DNA of 64,000 bases from Desnuesiella massiliensis (GTDB lineage Bacteria; Bacillota; Clostridia; Clostridiales; Clostridiaceae): assembly GCF_001403615.1 (NCBI RefSeq), contig NZ_LN879455.1, forward strand, positions 372,001 through 436,000, in the 5' to 3' direction. Shown in pieces: positions 8,658 to 17,079 of this stretch; the stretch's first letter is position 1; each line of letters starts with the position of its first letter. The position numbers were made by a program, and so were the translations under genes. A model generated the notes under the pieces. The model was not told the origin of the DNA. It did no database searches and saw nothing but the letters and a program-made list of their open reading frames with translations.

Positions 8658-9465
8658 AATTAAAGCATTGAAATATAGCAAAATCTTAAATATAGGATTT
8701 AAAAATTCTATAGAGTATAGAGTAGATTTTCTACTATCATTGGTATCATGTTTTTTCCCCATAGTAATACAATATTATCTATGGCAAGCTATCTTTAAAA
8801 ATTCGGGTAAGAGTGAGCTGTTTGGATACAACCATAGTCAGATGGTTATATATGTAGTGTTATCTGCTCTTATCACAAAACTTATATCTACAAACTTTGA
8901 AGGAGAAATTAATGAGGATATTAAGAATGGTGGGTTAAGTAGATATTTAATACAGCCTGTAAATTATTTTTTTTATAGATTGTTTAAGTTTCTAGGGGAA
9001 AAATTATTACACTTGATCATAGTTTTTAGTTTAATAATTGTATTTTTATTTTCCTTTAAATTTAACGATCAGGTATCTATTACTCTTACTCAGATATTAT
9101 TATTTATATTAATAATTAGCTTAGATCTAGTACTTAAATTCTTACTATCCTATACTATTTCAGTTATAGCATTTTGGATGGAGGAATGCTGGGGATTATT
9201 TTTGGCTATAAATGTAGTTGCTACCATTATTTCAGGAGGAATATTTCCTATAGACATATTTGGCAATAAGGTGCTATACCTTTTAAAAGCATTACCGTTT
9301 TATTATTTAACGTATTTCCCTATAAATATATTAAATGGCAGGGCTCAAATAGATGATATTGGTATAGGTCTGACAGTACAGCTAACTTGGATATTAATAT
9401 TAATATTATTACAAAAATATCTATGGAAAAATGGTATGAAAAAGTATATAGCTGCTGGGTGTTAA
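8650..9465 (+). CDS. ABC-2 type permease (COG4587-like)
   Basis: About 271 residues with six predicted membrane segments. The opening NIGFKNSIEYRVDFLLSLVS is typical of the ABC-2 permeases paired with COG4586 ATPases. The ATG at 8650 overlaps the ATPase stop by eight bases; GGGAG lies immediately before it, so initiation may be by translational coupling. A TTG at 8626 in frame is an alternative start. Confidence 0.8.
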   Translation: MIKIKALKYSKILNIGFKNSIEYRVDFLLSLVSCFFPIVIQYYLWQAIFKNSGKSELFGYNHSQMVIYVVLSALITKLISTNFEGEINEDIKNGGLSRYLIQPVNYFFYRLFKFLGEKLLHLIIVFSLIIVFLFSFKFNDQVSITLTQILLFILIISLDLVLKFLLSYTISVIAFWMEECWGLFLAINVVATIISGGIFPIDIFGNKVLYLLKALPFYYLTYFPINILNGRAQIDDIGIGLTVQLTWILILILLQKYLWKNGMKKYIAAGC

Positions 9466-9509
9466 GCCAGGTTATCTCGATAAAATATTTTTAGGAAAGG
9501 GTTTTTCTA

Positions 9510-10319
9510 ATGAAGTTTATAAATAATATTAAAAGATATACTAAACTCTATTTCATTCTAGTTAAAAACTCTATAATGTCTCAAATGGAATACAGATTTA
9601 ACTTTTTTATGGCATGTTTAATCCAATTGGCATATATAGGAGTGAAATTGACCTATGCAATTGTACTTTATAGCGCTGATGTATCAATAAATGGAGTAAC
9701 CCCAGATGAAATGATGATTTTTATAGGCACATATAGTGCATTGTCAGGAATATTTGTTTCATTTTTTCTTAACAATTTCAGCATGCTATCTCATCAGGTA
9801 AGAACGGGGGAACTAGACATGGTTATTGTGAAGCCAGTGTCATTGCAATTTATGGCAACCCTTAGAAGAACTGATATAGGATTTGCATTAGTGTCTGTTA
9901 TAACTGGTGGGGCTATGATTATAGTTGGTTGGATAAGAGCAGGAATACAGCCAAGTGCAATAAATATATTGGTATTTTTAGGCTATACAATAAGCGGAAT
10001 ATTTTTGATTTATAGCCTATTTCTGATTCCTAATATATTTGCTTTCTGGACCATATCAACGAGAGGAATAAATGAGATTGTAAATCAAATGTGGGATTTT
10101 AATAATATGCCAATGATCATTTATAATAATATAATCAGGGCTATAGGAGTATTTATAGTACCTATTTTTATCATAACTAACTTCGGAACACTATTTATTT
10201 TAAATAAATTAAGTACAATCATGATATTATGGGGAATTACAGCCCCAATAGTATTTTTCATAATAAGTAAAAAGTTATGGGATTTTGCTGTTAAGTTTTA
10301 TTCAAGTGCCAGCAGCTAG
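9510..10319 (+). CDS. ABC-2 type permease (COG3694-like)
   Basis: 269 residues, six hydrophobic segments. The N-terminal SIMSQMEYRFNFFMACLIQ resembles the partner permease start, as expected for a heterodimeric channel. AGGAAAGGG lies seven bases before ATG 9510. Third gene of the exporter operon; no clear terminator follows before the lysine riboswitch promoter. Confidence 0.82.
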   Translation: MKFINNIKRYTKLYFILVKNSIMSQMEYRFNFFMACLIQLAYIGVKLTYAIVLYSADVSINGVTPDEMMIFIGTYSALSGIFVSFFLNNFSMLSHQVRTGELDMVIVKPVSLQFMATLRRTDIGFALVSVITGGAMIIVGWIRAGIQPSAINILVFLGYTISGIFLIYSLFLIPNIFAFWTISTRGINEIVNQMWDFNNMPMIIYNNIIRAIGVFIVPIFIITNFGTLFILNKLSTIMILWGITAPIVFFIISKKLWDFAVKFYSSASS

Positions 10320-10387
10320 AAGCTTGTTAAGTTATTTTACATGAGAAAAATTTTTGAAGAGAAAATTAAAAAAAATTAATAGTTATG

Positions 10388-10416
10388 TTGACATATGTAA
10401 TATATTGTTGTATAGT
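10388..10416 (+). promoter_or_regulatory. Sigma-A promoter of the lysine riboswitch transcript
   Basis: TTGACA at 10388-10393 and TATAGT at 10111-equivalent offset 10411-10416 are separated by exactly 17 bases, about 20 bases before the riboswitch. Confidence 0.75.
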
Positions 10417-10436
10417 ATGTACTATAACTTAATAAG

Positions 10437-10632
10437 GCCTCACTTTTACAGTGAGGTAGAGGCGCGGTGTTTAATAGTCTTTAGTGGAGTAGGAGAAGCG
10501 ATGATGCTAAAGAGAAGGAAATATCGCCGAAGTTTATAATATTTCTCAGTATTATTTGCTGGGTCTGCAGTTAAGAACTGCAGGACTGTCTCAATAAGCT
10601 TCCCGGTTTATTGAGTTGTGCTATCTCATTTT
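10437..10632 (+). ncRNA. Lysine riboswitch (L box)
   Basis: The segment carries the L-box core elements in order: GAGGTAGAGGCGC at about 10450, GGAGTAGGAGAAGCGATG, the ATCGCCGAAGT stretch near 10523, TTTGCTGGGTCTGCAG near 10558, GCAGGACTGTC at 10580, and CTATCTC at about 10621, which closes the basal stem with GAGGTAG. In B. subtilis lysC the same elements lie in the same order. An intrinsic terminator follows at 10671. High lysine should stabilise the aptamer and promote termination, shutting off the downstream ABC importer. Confidence 0.93.
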
Positions 10633-10670
10633 GGGAAAAGAAGGGGCTTAAGGACTAATCACGCATATTA

Positions 10671-10706
10671 GGATCTGAGTTTACCTCAGGTCTTTTTTGT
10701 TTGAGT
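10671..10706 (+). terminator. Riboswitch-controlled terminator
   Basis: GATCTGAG pairs with CTCAGGTC (one G-U pair) and is followed by TTTTTTGTTT. It lies between the L-box aptamer and the first importer gene, as expected for the expression platform. Confidence 0.82.
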
Positions 10707-10808
10707 TTGATGTCTAAAAATATCAAAAATGGGCTAGTATGGCAAAGGTGAAAAGACATCTTAAATCTCAATACTATATTAAATTAAAAAAACAGGAGGA
10801 AAATTATT

Positions 10809-11654
10809 ATGAGAAAAAAATTATCATTATTAATAGCAATGTCTTTATCAGCAATTATGCTTTTTACAGGTTGTGCTTCAAAAGGTAACTCTGAAGGTTC
10901 AAAATCACCAGCAGCAAAAGCTGAAACTTTTAAAGTAGGTCTTGAAGCAGGATACGCACCATTCAACTGGACTCAAATGGATGCTTCCAATGGCGCCGTT
11001 AAAATTGAAGGCAGCTCAGAATATGCAGGTGGATATGATGTAGAAATAGCTAAAAAAATTGCTGAAGGCTTAGGAAAGCAATTAGTTATAGTTAAAACTG
11101 AATGGGATGGTCTTGTACCAGCATTAGCTTCAGGAAAGATTGATGCCATCATTGCAGGTATGTCACCAACAGCAGAGCGTAAAGAAGCCATAGACTTTTC
11201 AGACAACTACTATAAATCTGATCTAGTTATGGTGGTTAAAAAAGGTGGTAAATATGATGGTGCTACTTCTATACAAGATTTCAAAGGAGCAAAGGTAACT
11301 GCTCAATTAAATACTTTCCACTATTCAGTAATAGATCAAATCAAAGGAGTAAATAAGCAGCCAGCTATGGACAATTTCCCAGCTATGAGAGTTGCTCTTG
11401 AATCTGGAATGATTGATGGTTATGTGTCAGAACGTCCAGAAGGTGTTAGTGCTTCTGCTGCCAATGATAAATTTAAGATGGCAGAATTTAAAGAGAAGTT
11501 CACTACCTCCGATGATGATACTGCCATTGCTGTAGGTGTTGCAAAAGGCAGCGAATTAACTGCAAAAATCAATAAGATATTATCAGATGTTTCAGAACAA
11601 GATCGTACAAGCATCATGGATGCTGCTATCAAAAATCAACCGGCAGCTAAATAG
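10809..11654 (+). CDS. Amino-acid (lysine) ABC transporter substrate-binding lipoprotein
   Basis: 281 residues. Signal peptide with lipobox LFTGC (Cys22). Mature protein is a SBP_bac_3 domain: VGLEAGYAPFNW, GGYDVEIAKKIAEGLG, WDGLVPALASGKIDAIIAGMSPTAERKEAIDFS and GMIDGYVSE. Family members bind polar amino acids; the lysine riboswitch upstream makes lysine the likely ligand. AGGAGG is eight bases before ATG 10809. Followed by permease and ATPase genes of the same system. Confidence 0.9.
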   Translation: MRKKLSLLIAMSLSAIMLFTGCASKGNSEGSKSPAAKAETFKVGLEAGYAPFNWTQMDASNGAVKIEGSSEYAGGYDVEIAKKIAEGLGKQLVIVKTEWDGLVPALASGKIDAIIAGMSPTAERKEAIDFSDNYYKSDLVMVVKKGGKYDGATSIQDFKGAKVTAQLNTFHYSVIDQIKGVNKQPAMDNFPAMRVALESGMIDGYVSERPEGVSASAANDKFKMAEFKEKFTTSDDDTAIAVGVAKGSELTAKINKILSDVSEQDRTSIMDAAIKNQPAAK

Positions 11655-11693
11655 TTATTATTTAAAAGTCATTGGAATAGAAGGAGGAGAAAA

Positions 11694-12464
11694 ATGAGCT
11701 TTGATTGGGTAGTAAAAATTATTTCAACAAACTGGCCAATGTTTCTTAGAGGAGCTGGCGTAACACTACTAATTTCCATGGTTGGTACTATATTAGGCTC
11801 TATCATTGGTCTGCTAGTAGGGGTTATACGTACTATTCCAAAGCCCGAAAGAGGAGCAAAAAGAGTCATTCTTAAAGCTATCAACGTTATTCTTTCAGTT
11901 TATATAGAAGTATTTCGTGGCACTCCTATGATTGTACAGGCTATGGTAATTTATTACGGATCTGCCTTAGCCTTTGGGGTAAATATGAATCGATTGTATG
12001 CAGCTATTTTTATTGTTTCTATTAATACGGGGGCTTACATGGCAGAAATTGTTCGTGGTGGTATTGTTTCTATTGATAAAGGACAATTTGAGGCAGCTCA
12101 AGCCATAGGCATGAATCATATACAAACTATGACTAATGTAGTATTACCACAAGTAATTCGCAATATTTTACCAGCAACGGGTAATGAATTTGTAATTAAT
12201 ATAAAAGACACATCAGTACTTAATGTAATTTCTGTAACAGAGCTATATTTCCAAACAAAATCAATTTCAGGAAATAACTTTAGATATTTTGAGACATTCT
12301 TTGTTGCTTGTGTTATTTATTTTGTAATGACCTTTACAATAACAAGAATTTTGAGATATATCGAAAGAAAATTAGATGGCCCTGATAACTACATCATGTA
12401 TGCAAATCAAATGCAAGTAGAGACTCCTGAGGATATGCTGCGTAGGACAAAAAGCATCGGTTAG
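11694..12464 (+). CDS. Amino-acid (lysine) ABC transporter permease
   Basis: 256 residues, HisM/GlnP type. The start has the family hydrophobic entry segment and the EAA loop reads EAAQAIGMNHIQTMTNVVLPQVIRNILPATGNEF, the contact site for the ATPase. AAGGAGGAG precedes ATG 11694. A B-family palindrome separates it from the ATPase gene. Confidence 0.9.
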   Translation: MSFDWVVKIISTNWPMFLRGAGVTLLISMVGTILGSIIGLLVGVIRTIPKPERGAKRVILKAINVILSVYIEVFRGTPMIVQAMVIYYGSALAFGVNMNRLYAAIFIVSINTGAYMAEIVRGGIVSIDKGQFEAAQAIGMNHIQTMTNVVLPQVIRNILPATGNEFVINIKDTSVLNVISVTELYFQTKSISGNNFRYFETFFVACVIYFVMTFTITRILRYIERKLDGPDNYIMYANQMQVETPEDMLRRTKSIG

Positions 12465-12472
12465 AATAAATA

Positions 12473-12572
12473 TAGGGAAACAACTTCAACTATTAACTTA
12501 TACATGTCCGATAATCGCTTAAAGCTGCGATTTTCAAACATGTACAAGTTAAGTTTCCGTATTGTTTCCCTA
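12473..12572. repeat. B-family palindromic repeat, copy 1
   Basis: A 100-bp imperfect palindrome whose ends read TAGGGAAACAA and TTGTTTCCCTA. Inner arms AACTTATACATGT and ACATGTACAAGTT pair next, and an apical stem ATCGC/GCGAT closes a TTAAAGCT loop. The second copy at 25212 keeps the apical stem with different bases. This copy sits inside the lysine importer operon. Confidence 0.75.
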
Positions 12573-12592
12573 AAAGCAAAGGAGGAGAAAGT

Positions 12593-13333
12593 ATGGAAAA
12601 AGTAATTGATATTCAACATTTAAGTAAATCCTTTGGAACTCATGAAGTATTAAAGGACATTGATTTTTCAGTTAATAAGGGAGAAGTAGTTTGTATCATA
12701 GGTTCCTCAGGATCTGGTAAATCAACTCTTCTTCGCTGCGTTAACCTTTTAGAAAAACCAAGCGGTGGTGAAATAATCTATAATGAAGAAAATATTTTAG
12801 ATGAGAAGCATGATATATACGCCTATCGTACAAAATTAGGTATGGTGTTCCAGCAATTTAACTTGTTTAATAATCATAATGTACTAAGCAACTGCGTTGT
12901 AGGGCAAATAAAAGTATTAAAGCGTTCCAAGGAAGAGGCAGAAAAAGTGGCCTTGAAATATTTAAAGGTGGTTGGAATGGAGCAATACATTAATGCAAAA
13001 CCCAAACAATTATCAGGTGGACAAAAGCAAAGAGTGGCAATTGCAAGGGCTCTTTCTATGGAACCAGATGTTATGCTGTTTGATGAGCCAACCTCAGCTC
13101 TTGACCCAGAAATGGTAGGAGAAGTTCTTAAGGTTATGAAGGAGCTTGCGGAATCTGGTCTTACCATGCTCATAGTAACTCACGAAATGGGATTTGCAAA
13201 AGAGGTGTCTGATAGAGTGATATTTATGGACAAAGGAGTTATTGCGGAAGAAGGAACTCCAGAGCAAATCTTCAATAATCCAACGCAAGAGCGTACTAAG
13301 GAGTTCTTAAAACGTACTTTAAATCAAAATTAA
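12593..13333 (+). CDS. Amino-acid (lysine) ABC transporter ATP-binding protein
   Basis: 246 residues, GlnQ/HisP type. Walker A GSSGSGKST, Q-loop VFQQFNLF, signature LSGGQKQRVAIARAL, Walker B VMLFDEPTSALDPE and switch THEMGF are intact. AAAGGAGGAG precedes ATG 12593. Third gene of the riboswitch-controlled operon; a terminator follows 15 bases after the stop. Confidence 0.92.
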   Translation: MEKVIDIQHLSKSFGTHEVLKDIDFSVNKGEVVCIIGSSGSGKSTLLRCVNLLEKPSGGEIIYNEENILDEKHDIYAYRTKLGMVFQQFNLFNNHNVLSNCVVGQIKVLKRSKEEAEKVALKYLKVVGMEQYINAKPKQLSGGQKQRVAIARALSMEPDVMLFDEPTSALDPEMVGEVLKVMKELAESGLTMLIVTHEMGFAKEVSDRVIFMDKGVIAEEGTPEQIFNNPTQERTKEFLKRTLNQN

Positions 13334-13347
13334 ATAATGATTTACCT

Positions 13348-13380
13348 AGACCTCTTAAATATGAAAGAGGTCTAATTTTT
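13348..13380 (+). terminator. Terminator of the lysine importer operon
   Basis: AGACCTCTT pairs with AAGAGGTCT around an 8-base loop, followed by AATTTTT. Confidence 0.8.
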
Positions 13381-13475
13381 ATGCAAAAAACAGCAAAACT
13401 ATATTACAGATATTTACTTTAATTTTATATAAACTATATAATGGTAATAGGAGTAAAATAAATGGAGATGATAAA

Positions 13476-14582
13476 ATGGATTATATTTATTATGTGCAGA
13501 AGCAAGCCGAGTACTATAGAAAAATGATTGTTCCCATAGTACCAACCTTTAATATTCATAGTGAATTTGTGTTTGGGCTTTCACAGGAGGAATGGGTAGA
13601 GGAATTTAAAAGATTTCATACAGTGATGAAATCAATTTATGAAGATGTGTGCAACGATCCTATTTCATATGGATTGCCACTATATGAAGTAGAAAAATAC
13701 CATACCCATTCAAAAGAAGCAAGAGAATCTTTAGCATCTGTTTGGAGAATTGGGAATATTTTATATTGTTTAGCTATGTCAGGTGAAATTGTGAGCGGAG
13801 ATTTATATGTAAATACCCAAAAATTTGATAATATGATTTCAGAAATGAAAGTTAAAAACAAAGCTTATATAATAAACAGTCTTATGAAGCAGGGATTTTA
13901 TTTTAGTAATTGGGATAAAAACAAGTTTTCAAAGGGGTGTGACCAATTTGTTGTTTCTTATCCAGAAGCATCCCGTTTTCTTGCTATGCTTAAAGGATAT
14001 TGTACAAGAGCCTCGTACTCATTAAAAGGGACAAAAGGCTATGTAAATACTCATTTCTATATATTAAATTATAGAGTTATGGAAGAAAAAACAAATACAT
14101 TACCAGATTTAGAGTTAACGGATTTTGAAAATCTTATTGGAGAAGAAAATACTAAATTTTTCAGAGCATTTCTTCAATATATAAAAAAATATGACTATTC
14201 AATAGGTATAGAAGAAGATATTATATACAAAGCCACTTTTTTAAATCACAAAGGAAAAGAGACAGGAGATTACTTCCGTTTAACAGATTATCACTACCCT
14301 CAAGATGGATTGCTAAAGCTAAGATTAAAACTAAATAATATCGAAAAGTATATACATAATTGCCAATGGCCAGAAGCTATAAAAGAATCACTATTGAGCG
14401 CAACTCCATGCAGACACTGCAAAGAAGAATGTGTAATGCGGTTAAGCTTTGCATTTGATGGAGTAGAGAAGGATGCCTGTAGGTGCGAGGGGGATGTTTT
14501 CTCATTTTTTTCACCTAAAATTGAGCACTTGCATTATTATCAAGAACTATTTGATCTTGAAAGAGAATGTTTGATAAAATAG
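13476..14582 (+). CDS. Uncharacterized protein with C-terminal Cys cluster
   Basis: 368 residues, soluble, no signal peptide, family not recognised. Largely alpha-helical and rich in aromatic and charged residues. Near the C-terminus TPCRHCKEECVMR and DACRCEG give a CxxCxxxC-(about 19)-CxC pattern that could bind zinc or an iron-sulfur cluster. Start ATG 13476 is preceded by GGAGATGATAAA. It stands alone: a terminator lies before it and the next gene is 136 bases away. Function not assignable. Confidence 0.6.
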   Translation: MDYIYYVQKQAEYYRKMIVPIVPTFNIHSEFVFGLSQEEWVEEFKRFHTVMKSIYEDVCNDPISYGLPLYEVEKYHTHSKEARESLASVWRIGNILYCLAMSGEIVSGDLYVNTQKFDNMISEMKVKNKAYIINSLMKQGFYFSNWDKNKFSKGCDQFVVSYPEASRFLAMLKGYCTRASYSLKGTKGYVNTHFYILNYRVMEEKTNTLPDLELTDFENLIGEENTKFFRAFLQYIKKYDYSIGIEEDIIYKATFLNHKGKETGDYFRLTDYHYPQDGLLKLRLKLNNIEKYIHNCQWPEAIKESLLSATPCRHCKEECVMRLSFAFDGVEKDACRCEGDVFSFFSPKIEHLHYYQELFDLERECLIK

Positions 14583-14718
14583 AAAGTACTTTTAATGATA
14601 GTTCCAGTAATAGTTATTAGTTAGCTTGTATATAAAAATTCAGCAAAAAATGTCAGGACTTTTATGCAGAAAGTTTCTATAATTAAATTGTGTAGCTTTC
14701 ATAGATTGGAGGAGTATC

Positions 14719-15129
14719 ATGAACTATAAAGAAAGAATTCAAGCTTCTATAGAATATATTGAAAGTAATTTAGAAGAAAAGATTTTACTGGAGAACTTGG
14801 CTAAGCAAGTTTTTCTTTCTAAGTATCATTATCATAGAGTTTTTCATGAATTAGTTGGTGAAACAGTGATGACATACATTAGGAAAAGGCGCCTCACGGA
14901 AGCTGCCAAAGAGTTAATTGATAGCAATATTAAAATAGTTGATGTTGCATTAAAATATCAATTTGGATCTCAGGAAGCCTTTTCTAGAGCCTTTAGGAGA
15001 ATGTTTAAGATTTCTCCAGGAGAGTTTAGGAAGATAAAGATTAATATTTTACAATATAAGAAGATACACTTGTGTCATGAAAACACTACAACTCCAGTAA
15101 TGATGAACTCATTTTGTAAAGTTGCATAA
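14719..15129 (+). CDS. AraC-type DNA-binding protein lacking a sensor domain
   Basis: 136 residues made of just two helix-turn-helix units of the AraC family: ILLENLAKQVFLSKYHYHRVFHELVGETVMTYIRKRRLTEAA and IVDVALKYQFGSQEAFSRAFRRMFKISPGEFRK. No ligand-binding domain, although the 30-residue tail is unexplained. Full AraC regulators have about 280 residues, so this is a stand-alone DNA-binding form like SoxS or MarA. TTGGAGGAG precedes ATG. Directly followed by a clpP paralogue 29 bases downstream, likely cotranscribed. Confidence 0.85.
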   Translation: MNYKERIQASIEYIESNLEEKILLENLAKQVFLSKYHYHRVFHELVGETVMTYIRKRRLTEAAKELIDSNIKIVDVALKYQFGSQEAFSRAFRRMFKISPGEFRKIKINILQYKKIHLCHENTTTPVMMNSFCKVA

Positions 15130-15158
15130 AATAATAGGGTTTTAAAAGGAGGATTTTT

Positions 15159-15749
15159 ATGAGTTATGTGCCTATGGTTATTGAGCAGACTAACAGAGGT
15201 GAAAGATCCTATGATATTTATTCAAGGCTATTGAAAGACAGAATCATAACTTTAAGTGAGGAAGTAAATGATGCTACTGCAAGCATTATAATAGCTCAGA
15301 TGCTGTTTTTAGAAGGTGAAGATCCAGAGAAAGATATAATTTTTTATATTAATAGCCCCGGTGGGTCAGTCACTGCAGGACTTGCTATTTATGATACTAT
15401 GCAGTATATTAAGCCAGATGTATCCACTATATGCCTTGGTATGGCGGCTAGTATGGGATCATTCCTACTAACTGGCGGCACTAAGGGTAAGAGATTTGCG
15501 TTGCCTAATAGTGAAATTATGATACACCAGCCTTCTATTTCAGGTGGCTTAAGCGGTCAGGCTACTGATATAAAAATATATGCTGATAAAATATTGAGAA
15601 CTAAAAAGAAAGTTATAGAAATATATAGTGAGAGAACAGGTCAATCAATAGAGAAACTTGAGCGGGATATGGAAAGAGATAATTTTATGACTTCAAAGGA
15701 AGCCAAGGATTATGGTATTATAGATGAAATACTTATTAGAAATAAGTAA
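15159..15749 (+). CDS. clpP: ATP-dependent Clp protease proteolytic subunit
   Basis: 196 residues, full length. Catalytic triad Ser98 (GMAASMGS), His123 (MIHQP) and Asp174 (ERDNFM) are all present. The family start MxxVPMVIEQTNRGERSYDIYSRLLKDRII is conserved. It lies behind an AraC-type gene and has no clpX, tig or lon next to it, so it is probably an extra ClpP copy rather than the housekeeping one. AAAGGAGGA precedes ATG 15159. Confidence 0.92.
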   Translation: MSYVPMVIEQTNRGERSYDIYSRLLKDRIITLSEEVNDATASIIIAQMLFLEGEDPEKDIIFYINSPGGSVTAGLAIYDTMQYIKPDVSTICLGMAASMGSFLLTGGTKGKRFALPNSEIMIHQPSISGGLSGQATDIKIYADKILRTKKKVIEIYSERTGQSIEKLERDMERDNFMTSKEAKDYGIIDEILIRNK

Positions 15750-15789
15750 TCGTTCATCTAACTTAATTAAATTATAATAATTGAAATAT

Positions 15790-15884
15790 AAAAGTCGCCT
15801 TTTGATAGTACACTTTTGTTTAGAAATGTATAGGTAAATTTTTTCTGCATGTTAAACAAAGTGGATTGTCTTTTGGTGACTTTT
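15790..15884. repeat. Long imperfect palindrome after clpP
   Basis: AAAAGTCGCC...CACTTTTGTTTA pairs with TAAACAAAGTG...TTTTGGTGACTTTT over roughly 30 bases with a few mismatches, leaving a loop of about 30 bases. The run of T at 15880-15886 means it can also end clpP transcription. It is followed 16 bases later by an A-family repeat. Confidence 0.55.
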
Positions 15885-15900
15885 TTAATATTTCTTTATA

Positions 15901-16008
15901 TATAGGAGGATGTAAAAAAAGGTGTTCTATAAGGTTTCCTACACCGGGCGTGGAGATCCACGAGCGGCCCGTGAAAAAGAACACTTATGTTTTTCACATC
16001 CTCCTATA
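15901..16008. repeat. A-family 108-bp palindromic repeat, copy 1
   Basis: Ends are TATAGGAGGATGT and ACATCCTCCTATA. Nested stems: outer 19 bp, then GGTGTTCT/AGAACAC, and a GC-rich apex with CGTGG...CCACG. Same length and structure as copies at 25106, 28260 and 32430. Confidence 0.8.
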
Positions 16009-16061
16009 AATCAAAGATTCTCCATTACCTTTTCATTTTACAAATATTTTTTGAAATGCTA

Positions 16062-16092
16062 TTGACATTAACGCTGCGTAAAGGTGTATATT
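16062..16092 (+). promoter_or_regulatory. MerR-type promoter with 19-bp spacer and dyad operator
   Basis: TTGACA at 16062-16067 and TATATT at 16087-16092 are 19 bases apart rather than 17. The spacer contains TTAACGCTGCGTAA, whose core ACGCTGCGT is a dyad close to the ACGTTGCGT site of BmrR/Mta/TipA-type regulators. The next gene encodes such a regulator, so autoregulation is the natural reading. Confidence 0.75.
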
Positions 16093-16156
16093 GATCTTGT
16101 AGGGTACTTAATGGTTAATAATTAAGTACAATATAAAAAGAACAGGAGGGGTAAAG

Positions 16157-16921
16157 ATGGAATATACAGTGCAGAAGCTAGGTAAATTAGCAGGTGTTAG
16201 TACAAGAACCCTTAGGTATTATGATGAAATAGGAATTCTTAAGCCGGCAAGAATTAATTCATCAGGGTATCGTATTTATGGGGAAGCAGAGGTTGACAGA
16301 TTACAGCAAATACTTTTTTATAGGGAACTAGGTGTTAGCTTAGAGAGCATAAAAGATATAGTAACTGCACCTTCTTTTGATGGAGCTGCTGCACTTAGGG
16401 AACATCGAGAAAAACTCCTGGAGAAAAGAAATCAATTAGATGTTTTAATAGCTAATGTGGATAAAACCATAGCTTTAACAGAAGGGAGAATTAAGATGAG
16501 TAATAAAGAAAAATTTGAAGGCTTTAAAAAGAAGATGGTAGATGATAATGAGAAAAAGTATGGTGAAGAGATAAGAAAAAAATATGGAAATGATGCAGTT
16601 GAAAAGTCAAATGCAAAGCTCATGAACATGACAGAAGAGCAATATGCTGAAGTGACAAGTCTTGAAGCGGAAATAAAGTCAACCCTAGTGGAAGCTTTTA
16701 AAAACGGTGATCCAGCTAGTGATATAGCTCAAAGGGCAGCGGAGCTTCATAAGAGATGGCTCACTTACTATTGGAATGAATATAGTAAAGAAGCACATGC
16801 TGGTCTTGCTCAGATGTATGTAGAAGATGAGAGATTTAAAGCATATTATGATAAGGAACAGCCTGGTACAGCTGAATTTTTAAGAGATGCAATTTTAATA
16901 TATACAGGCGAAAGTAAATAA
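16157..16921 (+). CDS. TipA-like MerR family regulator
   Basis: 254 residues. N-terminal MerR helix-turn-helix YTVQKLGKLAGVSTRTLRYYDEIGILKPAR plus the dimer helix, then a TipAS domain from about residue 130 (MTEEQYAEV...RWLTYYWNEYSKEAHAGLAQMYVEDERFKAYYD). TipAS domains bind thiopeptides or other hydrophobic ligands and trigger activation at long-spacer promoters. AGGAGGGG precedes ATG 16157. It lies ahead of oleate hydratase, separated by a terminator. Confidence 0.9.
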   Translation: MEYTVQKLGKLAGVSTRTLRYYDEIGILKPARINSSGYRIYGEAEVDRLQQILFYRELGVSLESIKDIVTAPSFDGAAALREHREKLLEKRNQLDVLIANVDKTIALTEGRIKMSNKEKFEGFKKKMVDDNEKKYGEEIRKKYGNDAVEKSNAKLMNMTEEQYAEVTSLEAEIKSTLVEAFKNGDPASDIAQRAAELHKRWLTYYWNEYSKEAHAGLAQMYVEDERFKAYYDKEQPGTAEFLRDAILIYTGESK

Positions 16922-16956
16922 TATCAAATAAATCGATAAATACTATATTATTTTTA

Positions 16957-17007
16957 GACAATAAAACAGTAGTGTATAAACTTTATACACTACTGTTTTA
17001 TTGTCTA
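16957..17007. terminator. Strong terminator after the TipA-like gene
   Basis: A near-perfect hairpin with arms of about 23 bp: AGACAATAAAACAGTAGTGT on the left and its complement ending TTTTATTGTCT on the right, with a 4-base loop. Confidence 0.75.
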
Positions 17008-17079
17008 TAGTAAGCAATTAAAAGGTGAAGTATATTTATGTCACAGGGAAAAATAAATTAATATATGGAGGTTATGAAT

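Noticed and set aside
10354..10539. 61-codon frame before the lysine importer
   Set aside because: It lies across the promoter and lysine riboswitch aptamer, has no ribosome site and is not a protein gene.
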